A program made the position numbers and the translations under genes. The notes below the pieces were generated by a model. That model saw only the letters and a program-made list of their open reading frames with translations. It searched no databases and was not told the DNA's origin. A DNA stretch of 50,413 nucleotides from a virus. Shown in pieces: positions 1 to 8,413 of the stretch (positions are counted from its first letter, which is position 1; every line of letters begins with the position of its first letter). The stretch lies in IMG/VR virus record IMGVR_UViG_3300050821_013501, positions 1 to 50,413 of that record; one strand, given 5' to 3'.

Positions 1-115
1 TCTCCATCCAGCCCCGATGGTCGGGATGTTCGCGTATCATCCGCTTCCATTTCCCGCAGCAGGAACATTGGAGGCGCGGATTTGACGACGTATGGTCTTT
101 TGGATGGATCGCCAT
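1..115 (-). CDS. Partial small protein with Cys cluster (runs off left edge)
   Basis: An ATG overlaps the stop codon of the upstream recombinase in a TAATG junction, and the frame stays open for 38 codons to the window edge. The visible N-terminus holds a CSCCGKWK cluster followed by His residues, which could bind zinc. The product is unknown. The tight overlap suggests translational coupling with the recombinase. Confidence is limited because the 3' part lies outside the window. Confidence 0.5.
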   Translation of the reverse strand, partial: MAIHPKDHTSSNPRLQCSCCGKWKRMIREHPDHRGWME

Positions 116-816
116 TAGAAAGGAAGGATGCGGCGAACGAGCGCTGCTCGATGGGCACCATCCTGTTCCATCATATAGCGCTGAGTGGATTCTAGCGACG
201 CATGCCCAAGCAAGTCCTGAACGTCACGAGTCGAGCCGCCAACGAGGTTGCATTGGCGACCGGCATTTGTCGCAAACGTTACGCGCCCCGTATGGCTTGC
301 GCAGTGATGAATTTTGACCTGTCTGTAGAGGCGCTTCCAGTATTGGACAAGTGTGTTCGGATGACAGCGGTGAGGACCAAGCTGTTTCGCACGCTTCGAT
401 CCAGCCCGATGAGGCTGCAAGGGATAGATGACATATGGATCGTTGGGTCGCGCCTTGTGGAGCGCAACGAGTGCTTCGCGCACTTCAGGTGTCAGGTAGA
501 TAAAGCGTTCGATAGACATCTTTGCGATATCGGAGGTAATGTGAATGCGTTCAGCGACTTTGCCATCGGCATCCAAAACATTTGTGTGCCAGCGCAATCC
601 GGCAATTTCGCAACCACGCAGCCCGCATCCGAATGACAAGCCGACAAGCGCACGATCCCGTAGAGGAGCCTTTGTATGCCCAGCCAGTTCCCACACCTTC
701 AGGAATTGCGCAGGCGTCAAGGCGTTAACTTTGCCGTAACCGTGTTTGGGACGGCGAGAACGACGCTTTGCGCGTCCTCTTCCAGCATTTACGCCGCGAT
801 AATAGGTCTTTGGCAT
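115..816 (-). CDS. Tyrosine recombinase/integrase, catalytic domain type
   Basis: Site-specific DNA recombinase of about 233 residues. The family signature is visible: the first catalytic Arg in a GLRGCEIAGLRW segment, the HTGR box (HxxR) near residue 177, and LLGHASLESTQRYM with the late His and the Tyr nucleophile. It is shorter than a full lambda-type integrase because it lacks a long arm-binding domain; the N-terminus is only a basic tail (RRSRRPKHG). ATG 816 is preferred over GTG 822 because GGAGG lies 5 nt upstream of it. It could be the phage integrase or a resolvase of the XerC/D type; no attachment site was identified beside it. Confidence 0.85.
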   Translation of the reverse strand: MPKTYYRGVNAGRGRAKRRSRRPKHGYGKVNALTPAQFLKVWELAGHTKAPLRDRALVGLSFGCGLRGCEIAGLRWHTNVLDADGKVAERIHITSDIAKMSIERFIYLTPEVREALVALHKARPNDPYVIYPLQPHRAGSKRAKQLGPHRCHPNTLVQYWKRLYRQVKIHHCASHTGRVTFATNAGRQCNLVGGSTRDVQDLLGHASLESTQRYMMEQDGAHRAALVRRILPF

Positions 817-899
817 GGGCACCTCCGCATCAGTTCGATGGGGGTATAGGCCAAAGAGAAAGCATTGTCAACTACTCGCGTCTGGGAAAATGACTCTTG

Positions 900-1280
900 C
901 TATGCCGGGTATTTTTTACCTTCTGGACGCCCATCGACCTTCAGGGCCGGAGCACCTTCAATCCCAGTCTTGCCATCTTTAAAGCGAGAAAGACGTTCTA
1001 CCTTTGCAGCCGCAATGGCTTTTACGAGGAGGCTTGCGTTATCGCCAATGCTTTCTTTCCACAATGAGTCAAATAGCTCTAGCGATTCTTTTAGCGAGCA
1101 GTCCATCTTGGTCTCAAATACAGGGACTCCTTCATGCACGTATTGAATCCATGACGTGCGTCGTCGTCCCTGCGAATCATATCCCGGACTGACGATGTCG
1201 AATATAACACCTCCTCGTGTGAACGCGCCGACATGATTGGCTTTGATCGCGCCATTGTAGATCAGTATTGTTTTACTCAT
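900..1280 (-). CDS. Hypothetical protein, 126 aa
   Basis: Unknown function. A mixed alpha/beta sequence with no recognisable motif. It ends in TAG and its ATG overlaps the TGA of the upstream gene (ATGA), so the two form a small operon transcribed leftward toward the recombinase. Confidence 0.6.
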   Translation of the reverse strand: MSKTILIYNGAIKANHVGAFTRGGVIFDIVSPGYDSQGRRRTSWIQYVHEGVPVFETKMDCSLKESLELFDSLWKESIGDNASLLVKAIAAAKVERLSRFKDGKTGIEGAPALKVDGRPEGKKYPA

Positions 1281-1525
1281 TTGATGGGTTCCAGTGCATC
1301 AGGTTTGACATCTTCAGGAGCGACTTCCTTGATGCCGTGAATGGGACAGTTCGTCCGCGCATACCATTCCCGTACCCATGTGTCCGTCCGTAATTGCGAA
1401 TGTGGGCGCTTGACGAAGACTTCCATGATTTTTGTCAATGGGCCGGGATCGCGGCAGATGCAGACCGGACTACTATCTTTGTCCGTTTTTTCCTGATCCG
1501 GGGGCGGTAATTGTGGAGATTCCAT
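1277..1525 (-). CDS. Hypothetical 82-aa protein with CxC and CxxH motifs
   Basis: Unknown function. The N-terminus is proline-rich, followed by VCICRD and later TNCPIHG, so four possible metal ligands (C, C, C, H) could form a small zinc site. It is the first gene of a leftward pair and starts about 30 nt from the repeat-bearing intergenic region that also carries the rIIA promoter. Confidence 0.55.
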   Translation of the reverse strand: MESPQLPPPDQEKTDKDSSPVCICRDPGPLTKIMEVFVKRPHSQLRTDTWVREWYARTNCPIHGIKEVAPEDVKPDALEPIK

Positions 1526-1555
1526 CCTCGTAAACTGCCATATTCGACTGTATCG

Positions 1556-1572
1556 GTCAAGTTTTCCGACAG
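1556..1572. repeat. 17-bp intergenic repeat, copy 1
   Basis: The sequence gtcaagttttccgacag recurs exactly at 10569-10585, and both copies lie between genes. On the minus strand it ends in TTGAC, so it may be part of a leftward -35 region for the 1277-1525 gene, or a regulator site. It lies in the divergent gap between leftward and rightward operons. Confidence 0.6.
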
Positions 1573-1576
1573 GTCA

Positions 1577-1605
1577 TTGACATGTCGGGATCACCGACAT
1601 AGAAG
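1577..1605 (+). promoter_or_regulatory. Candidate sigma70-type promoter for rIIA-rIIB
   Basis: TTGACA, a 17-nt spacer and TAGAAG lie 34 nt upstream of the rIIA start. The -35 box is flanked by CCGACA (1567-1572) and TGTCGG (1583-1588) in inverted orientation, which could be an operator. Confidence 0.5.
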
Positions 1606-1638
1606 GCTTCCTAGATACCAACAAGTGATTCGCTCTAC

Positions 1639-3801
1639 ATGCTTCTCGCCAAGGAAAAAGACAGCCTCGAAACGAATCGTTCCGAGGAACAGGGGACTTT
1701 CCGAATCAAGGCAACGGGAAAAGCTTTCCGGGTTTTGATAGATGGCCTCTACGCCAATAAGGCACAATCGATTGTTCGTGAACTGGCATCGAATGCGTTC
1801 GATTCGCATATTGCGGCAAAAACGAGCAAGCCGTTTTTCATCCATGTCCCGACCACGATGCGTCCTGAATTTTATGTGCGCGACTATGGAATTGGGATGT
1901 CGCATCAAAAGGTGATGAACCTTTATTCGACGCTTTTCGATTCTGATAAGGACGAGGATAATGATCTCGTCGGAATGTTCGGCCTTGGATCGAAGTCGCC
2001 ATTTGCATATACCGATCAATTTTATGTCACCTGTTACGATGGCAGCGAAGCACGCCATTATAGTGCCGCTATTGGTCCGGGAGGTGTTCCGCAAATCATT
2101 CTTATGCACGGCGAACTCTGCGACGAAGCAGCCGGAGTTCGAGTTGGCTTTGCCGTTCAGGGGAAAGATCACGCATCCTTCATTGCAGCCGTAAAAGCAG
2201 TTTCATTAGGCTTCGATCCGATTTTTGAAACCAATTCGAATCAGGCTTTGAATTCAAAAGGCAAACTCGCCCTCTCAGGAACCGGTTGGGCCTCCTACAC
2301 CGACTCCAATCTTCCGGATCGTTGGTGTGTCAAACAGGGTTGCGTCATCTATCCTCTGAAAAATATCGGTGGCCTGCAATTGCCGAACGACGGATATAAT
2401 TCACCGCGTCGCTATCTCATCGACTGCCCGATTGGAACAATCGAAGTCACGACATCGCGGGAAGACGTATCCTATAAGCCTCATGTCATAAAGTACATTG
2501 AGGAACGTCTTGCCCGAGTCGTAAAAGAGGCAGCCGATACCGTCGAAAAGATGGTAGAAAAATTCGATAATGTTGCCGAATTCTATCACCAACTGAATCG
2601 AATCAAGCCTGAATTTTGCAAACGGAATTTTGTCCATCCGAAGACGGGACTTACAGGCCCCAGCGCAGATGTTGTGCCGCCTATGTGTTTTTTCCATGTC
2701 GGCTTCGACGATAGATCGAAACACTGGAACTACACTCCTGCGCTCACCTTCGATGCCGAACTTCCATCGCCGACGCTGCCGATCAAACAAATCTTCATTA
2801 TCGAGGATTTGTCAAAACTTCTCGATGCCAATCGAGATATTCCAAATCCGGCGAGCGCAGGAAATACTTGGTCCATCCGGAAGGAAGGAATCTACACCGA
2901 CCGTGAATATCGTCGTCTTATCCGCCGTATGCGTGGCTATCTTGAATCGAAGGGGATTGCGAAAGGCCTCTTTGCTCTTGGTGTAAAATGGTCAGACGAC
3001 ATGTGGAACTGTCTCTGCCCGGCTTCGAACCGAGTTCTCATAACGACAGACGACCTAAACGCTGCGATCCCGAAACGGAATGTTACTCATTCCGAAAAAA
3101 TCATTCGCGGTGTTTCGATTGCACGAATTAATGCCGAGCAGCAAGAACCGATCAAGTCGCTTGAAGCATCTCCGAAGCGCGCATGGGTGTCCTCGGAAAT
3201 GTATCGAGCAAATGACATATCCTTGAAGGCGCTCGGGAAAAGATTTGGACTAGAAGCCTTTTATGTGACTTCGACGCATGCGCGTCAGAAGGTCATCGAT
3301 GCAGGCATCAAGCGGATCGACGAGACAATCAATGAGTTGCTAAAAGCCAATCACAATACGACTTGGGATGATGTCTGTGCTGTCGCCGTCAATTCTTACG
3401 GTGGCAACGGGGACTATCTTCTCAATTTTGTTTCGGAACTTCTTAAAAAAGCACCGGATTCTTATTTGAAGCTTAAGCGTAGCAGGACAATTATCGGCGA
3501 AATCGTTCGGCTTCTCAAGCCGATGTTGGAGCCCAAAGTACTCCCAGTCACATATGATTTAATTCAAATCATGAGGGTCGTGAACCGCGATCCAGACACA
3601 AAAGTAGAACGCAAATTGGTTACCTCTGCGCCAATTACCCGAGTTTTGGAGCTTAGAAAGCAACTAGACGACAACTATCGTTCGCCGCTTTCGCTGTTTC
3701 TCGGAAACGTTTCGCGAGGAAATACGAAAGAACAACTCAAAGCTTTGACGGAAGCTCTCATCGCCGTTGCCCATAACGTCCCAATCACGCTCAAGTTCTG
3801 A
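1639..3801 (+). CDS. rIIA: RIIA-like protein, GHKL ATPase fold
   Basis: A 720-aa homologue of the T4 rIIA class of membrane-associated proteins. In T4, rIIA and rIIB are needed for growth in lambda lysogens (RexAB exclusion) and affect lysis timing. The N-terminal third has the GHKL ATP-binding boxes: N-box ELASNAFDSH (about 48-57), DYGIGM (about 82-87) and FGLGSKSPF (about 114-122). The rest is helical and not informative by eye. The start is the first ATG of the frame but has only a weak ribosome site. It is followed directly by rIIB, as in T4. The assignment rests on the ATPase boxes, the length and the rIIB neighbour. Confidence 0.85.
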   Translation: MLLAKEKDSLETNRSEEQGTFRIKATGKAFRVLIDGLYANKAQSIVRELASNAFDSHIAAKTSKPFFIHVPTTMRPEFYVRDYGIGMSHQKVMNLYSTLFDSDKDEDNDLVGMFGLGSKSPFAYTDQFYVTCYDGSEARHYSAAIGPGGVPQIILMHGELCDEAAGVRVGFAVQGKDHASFIAAVKAVSLGFDPIFETNSNQALNSKGKLALSGTGWASYTDSNLPDRWCVKQGCVIYPLKNIGGLQLPNDGYNSPRRYLIDCPIGTIEVTTSREDVSYKPHVIKYIEERLARVVKEAADTVEKMVEKFDNVAEFYHQLNRIKPEFCKRNFVHPKTGLTGPSADVVPPMCFFHVGFDDRSKHWNYTPALTFDAELPSPTLPIKQIFIIEDLSKLLDANRDIPNPASAGNTWSIRKEGIYTDREYRRLIRRMRGYLESKGIAKGLFALGVKWSDDMWNCLCPASNRVLITTDDLNAAIPKRNVTHSEKIIRGVSIARINAEQQEPIKSLEASPKRAWVSSEMYRANDISLKALGKRFGLEAFYVTSTHARQKVIDAGIKRIDETINELLKANHNTTWDDVCAVAVNSYGGNGDYLLNFVSELLKKAPDSYLKLKRSRTIIGEIVRLLKPMLEPKVLPVTYDLIQIMRVVNRDPDTKVERKLVTSAPITRVLELRKQLDDNYRSPLSLFLGNVSRGNTKEQLKALTEALIAVAHNVPITLKF

Positions 3802-3811
3802 AAGGAAAGTC

Positions 3812-5191
3812 ATGTCTAACGTCCCCTATATCGCAACAACCGAAGCCGTCACGGTTCATATCAACGGTCGTCCAAAGAGCCTACGTCTCGATACTGCGCA
3901 AGGTCAAAAGCTCCTCGCTGCACTTCGCAAGAAGGAGCACGATTTCGATGAAATCTGTCTGATCGCAGATATGCCTGCCTATATCGCCAAGTACACGTCT
4001 GGACGTGTTACGGTTGACGAGAAAGACCAACTCTATCTCGATGGCGAGATAGTCGATTTTGGTGTCGCTGGCGTCATCACGCGCATGATCAACGATGGCG
4101 CGGATGTCAGCCACCTGACACTGTTTCTCGAAGATGTAGCCCGGAATCCGGATAAGGAAATCGCCAATCACCTATACCGCTTCCTCGAAGTTGGTGGTCT
4201 GCCGATCACGCCGGATGGTTGCTTCCATGCATTCAAACGTGTTCAAGATGATTATTTCTCCTATCATAGTGGCAGCGAATCGGTCATGGTCATCACGTTT
4301 GACGAAAATGATGTCGTCAAAGATTCAAAGAGCTACGTCGGAAAAATTCCGCATATGGTCGGTTCTATGCTTGTCATGGATCGCACCCTCTGTGATCCCG
4401 ACCGTAATCGGACATGCTCGGTCGGATTGCATGCCTGCTCATTCGACTATCTCCAACATTATATGGGCAACGCTGGCAGAGTCGTCGTCGTCAAAATCAA
4501 GCCGAGCGAAGTTACCGCAATTCCGTCCGACTACAACGATACGAAGTTGCGCTGCTGCGCCATGGAGATCGTTGATGAAATTTCGGCAGAAAGTGCTGCG
4601 GAGCATTTCAAAAAGGTCGTCGAAGACCGTTATACTTCCCAGCCGGAATCGGCAGCAACTGAAGAAGCCGACGAAAATGATCTTACTCTGGGCTGGAGCG
4701 AGGACGATAACGGCTGCGGCGATCCGGATTGCCCTGATTGCTATCCGATTTCCGATATTCCCAATGAGGAAGATGAGGAAGACGAAGAGGAAGCTATTGG
4801 CTTTGTGACCGTCGTGCGTTGGGCACGGGAAGATGCCGAAGAATGTGCGGTAAACGATTCCATCAGTAAAATCTTCGCGTGCGAACACGAAGAAGGCGAA
4901 CACTGGGGCGAAGTTCCAGAGCATCTCGAACGCACTTATATGCTTCACTATGTGGTCTCATACGTCGATAATTTCGAACTGGATGAATATGCCAGCGAGC
5001 GTGCTTACGATGAAGGCGTCGTCGATGGTGAAGCTATCGGTCATGAAGATTTCTCAGGAAGCGACACCAATAACGGATTCCTTCTTTGCACTCTAGACGG
5101 TGCTTCTCAGTCCGAGATACCGGAGGAGCACATGACAGCTTATGATCTTGGGTATGCTGTTGGCTACCTCAACGCATGGAATTTGTTCTAA
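3812..5191 (+). CDS. rIIB: RIIB-like protein with acidic C-terminal extension
   Basis: Partner of the upstream rIIA homologue, 459 aa. The conserved rIIB core is visible: FLEDVARNP, PITPDGCFHAFK, DDYFSYHSG, CSVGLHACS and a K-P-S-E-V...IPSDYNDTKLR segment, ending near residue 275. The remaining 180 residues are strongly acidic (EEDEEDEEE) and carry CGDPDCPDC, an extension that is unusual compared with T4 RIIB. ATG 3812 is chosen because AAAGGA precedes it and the conserved region begins there; the open frame upstream overlaps rIIA. Confidence 0.85.
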   Translation: MSNVPYIATTEAVTVHINGRPKSLRLDTAQGQKLLAALRKKEHDFDEICLIADMPAYIAKYTSGRVTVDEKDQLYLDGEIVDFGVAGVITRMINDGADVSHLTLFLEDVARNPDKEIANHLYRFLEVGGLPITPDGCFHAFKRVQDDYFSYHSGSESVMVITFDENDVVKDSKSYVGKIPHMVGSMLVMDRTLCDPDRNRTCSVGLHACSFDYLQHYMGNAGRVVVVKIKPSEVTAIPSDYNDTKLRCCAMEIVDEISAESAAEHFKKVVEDRYTSQPESAATEEADENDLTLGWSEDDNGCGDPDCPDCYPISDIPNEEDEEDEEEAIGFVTVVRWAREDAEECAVNDSISKIFACEHEEGEHWGEVPEHLERTYMLHYVVSYVDNFELDEYASERAYDEGVVDGEAIGHEDFSGSDTNNGFLLCTLDGASQSEIPEEHMTAYDLGYAVGYLNAWNLF

Positions 5192-5670
5192 TGCCGCTGG
5201 GCGAGGTCAAAAAATACTACCGCGAGGATGCGCGCGTCAATCGTCACCCTGACACGCAATGCCTCGCGGACGCTCTCCAAAATTTCGACTGGCTCTATGT
5301 CTTCGGAGACAATGTCCAGCGTGTCGGAATGGGTGGTCAGGCATACGAGATGCGTTATGAACCCAATGCAGTTGGAGTAGCGACGAAATATTCGCCGAGC
5401 CGCTTTTATGGAGATACGCCAGCGGAAATTCTGGCTCAGAACCGAATCATCGATAACGACATGAAGCCGCTATTTCAGCATCTCGTAAATGGAGGCATCG
5501 TGATCTGGCCGCGCGATGGAATTGGGACAGGTCTTTCTGCACTGCCGGAACATGCACCCGAGACTTATACCCATCTCGAAAACAAATATCGAGCGCTCGT
5601 TCGGGTGTCTCGACTCTTTACGCTTCGGCGTTTCGCTGAAGTGGATGTTGAAGCAAAGCCTCATCTCTGA
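5191..5670 (+). CDS. Conserved phage-type protein with FGDNVQRxGxGGQA motif
   Basis: About 159 aa, unknown biochemical role. The motif string YVFGDN-x4-GMGGQA, then NAVGVATKYSP and WPRDGIGTGL, defines a recognisable small phage family, and the glycine-rich Asn/Gln pattern is loosely reminiscent of ADP-ribose-binding macrodomains (inference only). ATG 5191 overlaps the rIIB stop in a TAATG junction; ATG 5176 in the same frame is an alternative start. Confidence 0.7.
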   Translation: MPLGEVKKYYREDARVNRHPDTQCLADALQNFDWLYVFGDNVQRVGMGGQAYEMRYEPNAVGVATKYSPSRFYGDTPAEILAQNRIIDNDMKPLFQHLVNGGIVIWPRDGIGTGLSALPEHAPETYTHLENKYRALVRVSRLFTLRRFAEVDVEAKPHL

Positions 5671-5680
5671 AAGGAACAAC

Positions 5681-5797
5681 ATGAAGCTCGTCGATATCGT
5701 AGGATGTGCCGTGATCATCGGGTTCACGCTTCTCGGTGTGTATTACGCCGTGATGTGGGCCATGACAAAGAATCTTCCCGATCCCCCAATCAAATAA
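5681..5797 (+). CDS. Small single-pass membrane protein, 38 aa
   Basis: ATG preceded by AAAGGA 5 nt upstream, immediately after the stop of the previous gene. The product has one predicted transmembrane helix (VDIVGCAVIIGFTLLGVYYAV) and a short polar tail. It sits just before the SPFH membrane protein gene, so the two may act together at the membrane. The function is unknown. Confidence 0.7.
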   Translation: MKLVDIVGCAVIIGFTLLGVYYAVMWAMTKNLPDPPIK

Positions 5798-5813
5798 TTC
5801 AAAGGAACTCCCA

Positions 5814-6680
5814 ATGCAGCCGTCTTATTTTACACCGCAGCGCATCATTGCGTACGCCGTAACCGCCGTCGCAGGCTTGTTTGCGCTCATCGTCGCCTTT
5901 TCTTCTTTCTTTACAGTCTCCCAAGGCTATCGTGCGGTTCTGACCACGAACGGTTCCGTCGTCGGCAACTATGGTCCCGGACTTCACTTCAAGATGCCAA
6001 TCTTTCAAGGCGCGAACGACATTTCGGTTCAGCCTCAGAAGATTGTATACGGCAGCAGTGATAATCCGATTGCCGCCTACAGCTACGATCAGCAACCAGC
6101 CAAAATTCGTCTTTCTGTAAACTATCACGTGATCGACGTTGAGGGGCTTTATTCAAGCTACGGCGATATCGATACTGGAGTGGCAAAGCTGCTCGAACCG
6201 CGTGTGTACGAGGTCTTGAAAAACGTTTTCGGGCAATATGAAGCCGCCTCTGCTATTCAAAAGCGCGCGAAGTTCAATGCCGATGTTACGAGAACCTTGC
6301 AGGCTACTGTTAAAGGGACGCCGATCATCGTTGATTCCGTACAGATCGAGGACATCGAGTTTTCCGATACTTATGAAAAAGCGGTCGAAGCGCGTATGGA
6401 AGCTACGGTTCGTCAGCAGCAAGCCGAGGCTCAAAAAGCCAAGCGCATCATCGATGCCGATGCTGCTGCCTATGAAGTTCGTGCCGCAGCCGATGCCAAA
6501 GCTCATCAGACTGAAGTGATGGGCAACGCCGAAGCTGGAGCGATCAAGGCACGCGGCGATGCGCTGCGAGAGAATCCTGAGCTTCCCACCCTTGTTGCGG
6601 CTGAGAAATGGGACGGCAAATTGCCTCAGACGATGATCCCGGGCGGTACGCTTCCCTTCCTTGACATCCAACACAAATAG
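5814..6680 (+). CDS. SPFH/band-7 (prohibitin-like) membrane protein
   Basis: 288 aa. An N-terminal transmembrane helix (about residues 11-35) is followed by a classical SPFH domain: VSQGYRAVLTTNGSVVGNYGPGLHFKMP, then the beta-rich core to about residue 195. A coiled-coil stretch rich in Ala, Glu and Gln follows (ARMEATVRQQQAEAQKAKR, about 195-245). Family members oligomerise into membrane-bound rings. In phages these genes often sit near rII-type genes, so a role at the host membrane is likely. It has a good ribosome site (AAAGGAA) and stop TAG. The last coding bases resemble the 3' end of the next gene. Confidence 0.85.
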   Translation: MQPSYFTPQRIIAYAVTAVAGLFALIVAFSSFFTVSQGYRAVLTTNGSVVGNYGPGLHFKMPIFQGANDISVQPQKIVYGSSDNPIAAYSYDQQPAKIRLSVNYHVIDVEGLYSSYGDIDTGVAKLLEPRVYEVLKNVFGQYEAASAIQKRAKFNADVTRTLQATVKGTPIIVDSVQIEDIEFSDTYEKAVEARMEATVRQQQAEAQKAKRIIDADAAAYEVRAAADAKAHQTEVMGNAEAGAIKARGDALRENPELPTLVAAEKWDGKLPQTMIPGGTLPFLDIQHK

Positions 6681-6690
6681 GAGAATCCAA

Positions 6691-7680
6691 ATGACACAGT
6701 CAGCACATCATCCCGTAAAGAGTTTTGTCGAATTGCTTGGTGCAATTAAGCTAGACGCGCTCCAAACATTTTTTGTGGCGGCGGACGCAGCGAACGTTGA
6801 GTATCTTCTCAGCCTGAACGTCAACAACCGTCCCATGCGTCCCTCCCACGTGGAATGGCTCAGCAGCATGATCGCACAGGGCGAATATCATGCGACCGCG
6901 CAAGGAATTACTGTTCTGCGCGGTGGCATTCTCGGGGATGGGCAGCATCGTCTGCACGCGTTTCGCAAGGTCGGCTTCTGCCCGAATTTCCCGCTTCTTG
7001 TCGTGACTGGTGCCGATCCACGTGCAGGCGCTGCCATCGATACGGGATTGAAGCGGACAGCATCAGATTTGATGAAGTTTGTTTTTGACCGTCCGGAAGC
7101 GACCGGGACAACGATGGCGGTCTGTCGCTTCCATGGTCTCTATGGTGCTACTGATAAGCCCATCAGCAATCCAAAGGCCCATAAGGCAACCCCGCAGCAA
7201 TTGCTGGAATGGTATGAGTATCTCTCACCGGCCCTGACGACGCTTGCCGAGGTCTCTTACATGTCACGCCTCCCCGCTCCGGTCACCTGTGCATTGGCCG
7301 AAGCGATAATTGCAGGCGAAGATTCGAAGAAGGTCACCGAATTCGGACGACGTATCGCTACAGGTGCAGATTGTGCCGATGGTTCGCCAGAATTGGCTCT
7401 CCGGCGTTACCTCGACAAGGCATACGGATCGTCGGGCGGCGCTGAAGTGCAAAACATTCGCTATGCCAAGACCGCTGCCGCTTTGGAACATTTCCTGCAA
7501 GACAAGCAGATGACGCGGTTGATCGGCAAAAAAGCTCTCCCGAAAAAGAAGGTTACCAATACGCCGCTATTCGACGACGTACTGCGTGAGACCGTTGAGG
7601 CCAAAACTGCCGAGATCGCCGAAGAGGCTCTTGCCTTTTCCCGAGAGGCTGTTCCCTTTCTTGGCATCCAAAACAAATAA
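6691..7680 (+). CDS. ParB/sulfiredoxin-like domain protein with DGQHRL motif
   Basis: 329 aa. Residues about 40-125 match the phage ParB-like pattern: VNNRPMRPSHVEWLSSMIAQG, ITVLRGGILGDGQHRLHAF (DGQHRL at 83-88) and AAIDTGLKRTASDL. ParB-like domains bind or hydrolyse nucleotides and often bind DNA; the role here is unknown. ATG 6691 follows TAGGAG with good spacing, 10 nt after the SPFH stop. The last 40 bases (CTTGGCATCCAAAACAAATAAGGA) resemble the end of the SPFH gene, and a 24-bp segment recurs at 9880-9903. Confidence 0.75.
   Translation: MTQSAHHPVKSFVELLGAIKLDALQTFFVAADAANVEYLLSLNVNNRPMRPSHVEWLSSMIAQGEYHATAQGITVLRGGILGDGQHRLHAFRKVGFCPNFPLLVVTGADPRAGAAIDTGLKRTASDLMKFVFDRPEATGTTMAVCRFHGLYGATDKPISNPKAHKATPQQLLEWYEYLSPALTTLAEVSYMSRLPAPVTCALAEAIIAGEDSKKVTEFGRRIATGADCADGSPELALRRYLDKAYGSSGGAEVQNIRYAKTAAALEHFLQDKQMTRLIGKKALPKKKVTNTPLFDDVLRETVEAKTAEIAEEALAFSREAVPFLGIQNK
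7628..7651 (+). repeat. 24-bp direct repeat, copy 1 (3' end of ParB-like gene)
   Basis: This 24-bp segment (starting CTCTTGCC, ending GAGAGGCTG) recurs exactly at 9880-9903, just behind the RNA array terminator. Here it is coding. Confidence 0.8.
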
Positions 7681-7690
7681 GGAATCTAAA

Positions 7691-8413
7691 ATGTCTCGCT
7701 CGATAAAGCCCGAACTTCAGCAGATCGGAATGGATGCCCCGGCTTCTCTTTACATGGCTGCTTCGAATGCATTGAGTAAGGTATCCAAAAACGCGTTTGC
7801 TGCCCGTCGCGAATTCCATAGAATGATTATGGAGGACGAGAGTTTGTTAATCGAACTTGAATTGGATTACCTACGCGAAGTTGCTGAAGACATGAGATTC
7901 GGTCGCAAGATCGAGGGAGGCCAGACATCGTCTGAAACCCAGAATGGCGCTGCCTCCCAAATTTTCGCCAGTGATGGCGACGGAGACCAAAAACCATATG
8001 AACTCCAAACGGCGGCTGTCTCCGACTCCTTGGCTGAGAGGGAGAGCCTGCGCAAGATTGAACCCCGTATCCAATGTGCGCCTTCTCAGCCGAAACCTAT
8101 CCGCGTCTCCGAACACTACCGCCGCGCTGCCCGTTTCGAAGCAGCAGATGCAAGTGCCGGGAGAATTCTCGAATCCTATAAGATGCTCGATGGCCGTCCT
8201 ATCGGGAAGGTGCGCTGGCACGAACTTAAAACGCTCGCGACACGCGGAAAATTTGAAGGTGCTTTGTGTGAAAACCTTTCTCGGCGTTATTCGCGCGTCG
8301 CCGATCCCTTTGCAGAACTTGGCACCCTCTTCAGCAATGACGAGATCGAATGTGCGATGAATGAAGTAAAGGATGAACTCGTTCTCGGAAAGACATCAAA
8401 TGGAAACGCCTGA
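7691..8413 (+). CDS. Hypothetical protein upstream of the Nop/IS110-like gene
   Basis: 240 aa, unknown. The N-terminal half is helical (SASNALSKVSKNAFAARREF), the middle is low-complexity and polar, and the C-terminal part (about 145-240) is a helical domain with SEHYRRAARFEAADASAG. ATG 7691 follows AAGGAATC. The stop overlaps the start of the next gene by 14 nt, so it is probably translated with it and could be an accessory factor of the RNA-array locus (inference from position). Confidence 0.7.
   Translation: MSRSIKPELQQIGMDAPASLYMAASNALSKVSKNAFAARREFHRMIMEDESLLIELELDYLREVAEDMRFGRKIEGGQTSSETQNGAASQIFASDGDGDQKPYELQTAAVSDSLAERESLRKIEPRIQCAPSQPKPIRVSEHYRRAARFEAADASAGRILESYKMLDGRPIGKVRWHELKTLATRGKFEGALCENLSRRYSRVADPFAELGTLFSNDEIECAMNEVKDELVLGKTSNGNA

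Noticed and set aside
1-816. Attachment site beside the recombinase
   Set aside because: No repeat shared with a tRNA or tmRNA 3' end could be found by eye within the window.
4191-4808. 205-aa plus-strand frame inside rIIB
   Set aside because: Shadow of rIIB, which has clear family motifs in its own frame.
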